Source: an uncultured Lachnospiraceae bacterium
GTDB lineage: Bacteria; Bacillota; Clostridia; Lachnospirales; Lachnospiraceae
DNA: 8,101 nucleotides
Assembly (NCBI GenBank): GCA_902797015.1
Contig: CADBRG010000243.1
Span: 1 to 8,101 of the forward strand
Reading direction: 5' to 3'
Made by a program: the position numbers and the translations under genes. The notes beneath the pieces were generated by a model that worked only from the letters and a program-made list of their open reading frames with translations, did no database searches and had not been told where the DNA came from. Of the stretch, positions 6,731 through 8,101 are shown piece after piece. Position 1 is the stretch's first letter. Each line of letters begins with the position of its first letter.

Positions 6731-6765
6731 AAAAAATAAGGGAGCATCGCTCCTGCGACGCTCCC
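6731..6765 (-). terminator. Intrinsic terminator of the CDF transporter gene
   Basis: An 11-bp stem with one G-U pair (6765-6755 with 6750-6740; arm begins GGGAGC) closes an AGGA loop and is followed by TTATTTTTT (minus strand). It begins 7 nt after the TAG stop at 6773. Confidence 0.93.
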
Positions 6766-6772
6766 AAACAGC

Positions 6773-7882
6773 CTATTCTTCGCTGAAATCCGTATCCATC
6801 GATGCAACGATCTCGTAATCAGGATACATCTCTTTCACCTTATCAACAACGCCCTGATATACCTGATATCTGTCCTTTGCATCAAAGCTGATCACCAGAT
6901 CAAAACGGATCTGCTTCTTATCTTCATATAGATAAAATCCATGAATCTCCCTGACATGCTCTACACTCTTTGCCGCCTCCCGGATCTGATCGCGGATTTT
7001 CATAAAATCCACATCCTTTGTATTCACAGAATAAATACCGATTGCCGCCATGATAATATCAAACTTCTGATAGACCGCTACCGTGATCTCTCTGGTCAGT
7101 TCATCCAGCCTGTTGATCGACATATCATCCGGCACTTCGATGTGGACCGATCCGACAAACCTGTCCGGTCCGTAATTGTGAAGGATCAGGTCATATGCGC
7201 CTTTGACTTCAGGGAAAGATAATACCGTTTCCTTAATCTCGCGTGCAAGCTCTGCATCTGCGCGCTCTCCGAGGATCTGTGACAGGGTGCTGCGCAGCAT
7301 ATCGATGCTGGATTTGATGATCACAACTGAAATGATCGCACCAAGCCATGCCTCCAGACGAATCCCCCAGATCAGGTAGATCGCAGCAGCCGCCAGTGTC
7401 GATGCAGAAATGATCGAATCGAGTGTCGCGTCCTCTCCCGAATTGATCAGAGACTCTGAATTGGTCTTTACACCAACGCTTTTTACATGACGGCCGAGAA
7501 CGATCTTAACAATGACCGCAACTGCCACAATGATCAGAATCACCGACGAATAATCCGGCGTTTCCGGATGAATGATCTTCTTCACGGATTCCGTCAGAGA
7601 AGAAATACCTGCATACAAAACGATCACCGAAATAATCATCGCACTCAGATATTCGATCCTTCCATACCCGAACGGATGCTTCTTATCCGGCGCTCTGCCT
7701 GCAAGCTTCGTCCCGATGATCGTGATCACGGAAGACGCTGCATCTGAAATATTGTTTACCGCATCAAGGGTGATGGCAATTGAATTTGACATGATACCCA
7801 TAACCGCTTTAAACGCCGCCAGGAGTACATTTGCCAGGATACCGATCACACTGGTACGAATGATCTTTTTTTCTCGTTCCAT
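6773..7882 (-). CDS. Cation diffusion facilitator (CDF) transporter, probable Mn2+ exporter
   Basis: 369-residue CDF protein: six membrane helices (about 9-30, 36-58, 80-100, 112-132, 148-172, 178-200), then a cytoplasmic domain. The metal site in helix 2 is N43-x3-D47 (NNISDA) and in helix 5 D151-x3-D155 (DATLD). This N/D-D/D set is the arrangement described for the Mn2+ exporter MntE of Streptococcus pneumoniae, whereas Zn2+ exporters have H/D-H/D (family knowledge); Fe2+ cannot be excluded. The cytoplasmic part is long and looks like two tandem CTD-type units (about 212-288 and 293-367). Such CDFs export cytosolic metal in exchange for protons. ATG 7882 has GAGAGGG 7 nt upstream. It is monocistronic, with a terminator right after the TAG stop, and divergent from a glutathione peroxidase-like gene sharing the control region. 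No yybP-ykoY Mn riboswitch was recognised in its leader. Confidence 0.9.
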   Translation of the reverse strand: MEREKKIIRTSVIGILANVLLAAFKAVMGIMSNSIAITLDAVNNISDAASSVITIIGTKLAGRAPDKKHPFGYGRIEYLSAMIISVIVLYAGISSLTESVKKIIHPETPDYSSVILIIVAVAVIVKIVLGRHVKSVGVKTNSESLINSGEDATLDSIISASTLAAAAIYLIWGIRLEAWLGAIISVVIIKSSIDMLRSTLSQILGERADAELAREIKETVLSFPEVKGAYDLILHNYGPDRFVGSVHIEVPDDMSINRLDELTREITVAVYQKFDIIMAAIGIYSVNTKDVDFMKIRDQIREAAKSVEHVREIHGFYLYEDKKQIRFDLVISFDAKDRYQVYQGVVDKVKEMYPDYEIVASMDTDFSEE

Positions 7883-7889
7883 ATACTGT

Positions 7890-7896
7890 CCCTCTC
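7890..7896 (-). promoter_or_regulatory. Ribosome binding site of the CDF gene
   Basis: GAGAGGG lies 7 nt before ATG 7882 and supports that start. Confidence 0.7.
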
Positions 7897-7945
7897 ATTC
7901 ATCCAAAATGTAAAAATCATTTTACCACTTCTATTCATATGTATC

Positions 7946-7964
7946 ACATTTTTTCGGAAAATGT
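7946..7964. repeat. Small inverted repeat in the divergent gap
   Basis: ACATTTT (7946-7952) and AAAATGT (7958-7964) form a perfect 7-bp dyad around TTCGG. It falls in the predicted leader of the CDF transcript. A second weak dyad, GTAAAA/TTTTAC, is at 7910-7925. Both are AT-rich and may have no function. Confidence 0.35.
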
Positions 7965-7965
7965 C

Positions 7966-7993
7966 TTGACAAAATATTTATATTGTTTACAAT
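7966..7993 (+). promoter_or_regulatory. Promoter of the glutathione peroxidase-like gene
   Basis: Consensus TTGACA (7966-7971), 16-nt AT-rich spacer, TACAAT (7988-7993, 5 of 6 consensus bases). Transcription would start near 8000, about 40 nt before the ATG. The TATAAT at 7993-7998 is 21 nt from the -35 and is a less likely -10. Confidence 0.65.
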
Positions 7994-8002
7994 ATAATTG
8001 TA
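7988..8002. promoter_or_regulatory. Candidate OhrR/MarR-type operator
   Basis: TACAAT-ATA-ATTGTA is a perfect 6-3-6 inverted repeat that overlaps the -10 elements of both divergent promoters. From memory, OhrR operators of organic-peroxide regulons have the form TACAATT-AATTGTA; the Bacillus subtilis half-site TACAATTAAATTGTA matches here at 13 of 15 positions. A peroxidase target fits this family. The regulator itself is not in the window. Confidence 0.45.
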
Positions 8003-8019
8003 TAAAATACTTTTGTCAA
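7991..8019 (-). promoter_or_regulatory. Promoter of the CDF transporter gene
   Basis: Minus-strand TTGACA (8019-8014), 17-nt spacer, TATATT (7996-7991). Transcription would start near 7984, leaving a leader of about 100 nt. Its -10 overlaps the -10 of the opposite promoter by three bases, so the two should compete for polymerase. Confidence 0.6.
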
Positions 8020-8027
8020 GTTTTATT

Positions 8028-8033
8028 AGGAGG
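8028..8033 (+). promoter_or_regulatory. Ribosome binding site of the peroxidase gene
   Basis: AGGAGG, a full Shine-Dalgarno core, lies 8 nt before ATG 8042. Confidence 0.85.
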
Positions 8034-8041
8034 TATTTCGC

Positions 8042-8101
8042 ATGAGTATTTATGATTATTCCGTAACAGACCCGAAGGGAAATGAGATTTCTTTAAAAGA
8101 T
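8042..8101 (+). CDS. Glutathione peroxidase-like (thiol peroxidase) protein, N-terminal 20 residues only
   Basis: The ATG at 8042 opens a frame that runs out of the window after 20 codons. The translation, MSIYDYSVTDPKGNEISLKD, matches the conserved start of bacterial GPx/BtuE-type peroxidases (pattern (M)xIYDFxVxxxxGxxVSLxxY). These reduce hydrogen peroxide and organic hydroperoxides, in bacteria often with thioredoxin rather than glutathione (family knowledge). The catalytic Cys or Sec lies outside the window and cannot be checked. A strong AGGAGG and a TTGACA promoter precede it, and it diverges from the CDF exporter. The call rests on a short stretch, but the pattern and start context are distinctive. 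Confidence 0.72.
   Translation, partial: MSIYDYSVTDPKGNEISLKD

Larger units (their letters stand above)
7965..8020. repeat. Long inverted repeat with a TTGACA on each strand
   Basis: CTTGACAAAA (7965-7974) and TTTTGTCAAG (8011-8020) are perfect 10-bp inverted arms 36 nt apart. The inner flanks TATTTATA and TATAAAATA continue the symmetry with one gap. Inside are two overlapping dyads: a 9-2-9 repeat at 7978-7997 and a 6-3-6 repeat at 7988-8002. The block holds back-to-back promoters for the CDF and peroxidase genes. Confidence 0.75.

Noticed and set aside
7883..7984. yybP-ykoY manganese riboswitch in the CDF leader
   Set aside because: The roughly 100-nt leader is AT-rich, and I could not find the conserved loop sequences or the four-way stem arrangement of that class.
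7978..8006. PerR box (TTATAATNATTATAA) in the divergent promoter
   Set aside because: The best register matches well in only one half-site; the 6-3-6 OhrR-like dyad fits better. PerR is kept only as an alternative.

Overview
The window looks like chromosome from a low-to-mid-GC Firmicute, most likely a gut Clostridia/Lachnospiraceae-type bacterium. This is inferred from strong AGGAGG-type ribosome binding sites, intrinsic terminators after most genes, an NhaC-family antiporter, a C_GCAxxG_C_C protein, a membrane Ser/Thr kinase and Ig-like surface protein pair, and housekeeping-like TTGACA promoters. No tRNA, rRNA, CRISPR, IS element or phage gene was seen.

Layout. 1-1461 (+): 3' portion of an NhaC-type Na+/H+ antiporter, followed by a strong terminator. 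Convergent to it lies a minus-strand operon: a transmembrane Ser/Thr protein kinase (6037-4316), then a large secreted, membrane-anchored Ig-like repeat protein (4254-1504). The second gene is broken by one in-frame TAG at 3031-3033; the frame is open on both sides of it. Upstream of the kinase is a roughly 105-nt leader with three consecutive inverted repeats (6166-6061). Next, on the minus strand, is a monocistronic C_GCAxxG_C_C putative redox protein (6634-6248) with its own promoter and terminator. Then comes a Mn-type cation diffusion facilitator (7882-6773) with an N/D-D/D metal site, a duplicated cytoplasmic domain and its own terminator. At the right edge a glutathione peroxidase-like gene starts on the plus strand (8042 onward).

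How it works together. The kinase has an intracellular catalytic domain, one membrane segment and an extracellular helical domain. It is co-transcribed with a surface protein, which suggests an envelope sensing module; its signal and substrates cannot be read from the sequence. The CDF exporter and the peroxidase are divergent from one 159-bp gap. That gap has a long inverted repeat carrying a TTGACA on each strand and a TACAAT-ATA-ATTGTA element resembling OhrR (MarR-family) operators. This suggests one peroxide-responsive switch for metal efflux and peroxide removal.

Most notable items: the premature TAG in the Ig-like gene, the structured kinase leader with a possible Shine-Dalgarno switch, and the symmetric divergent promoter/operator.
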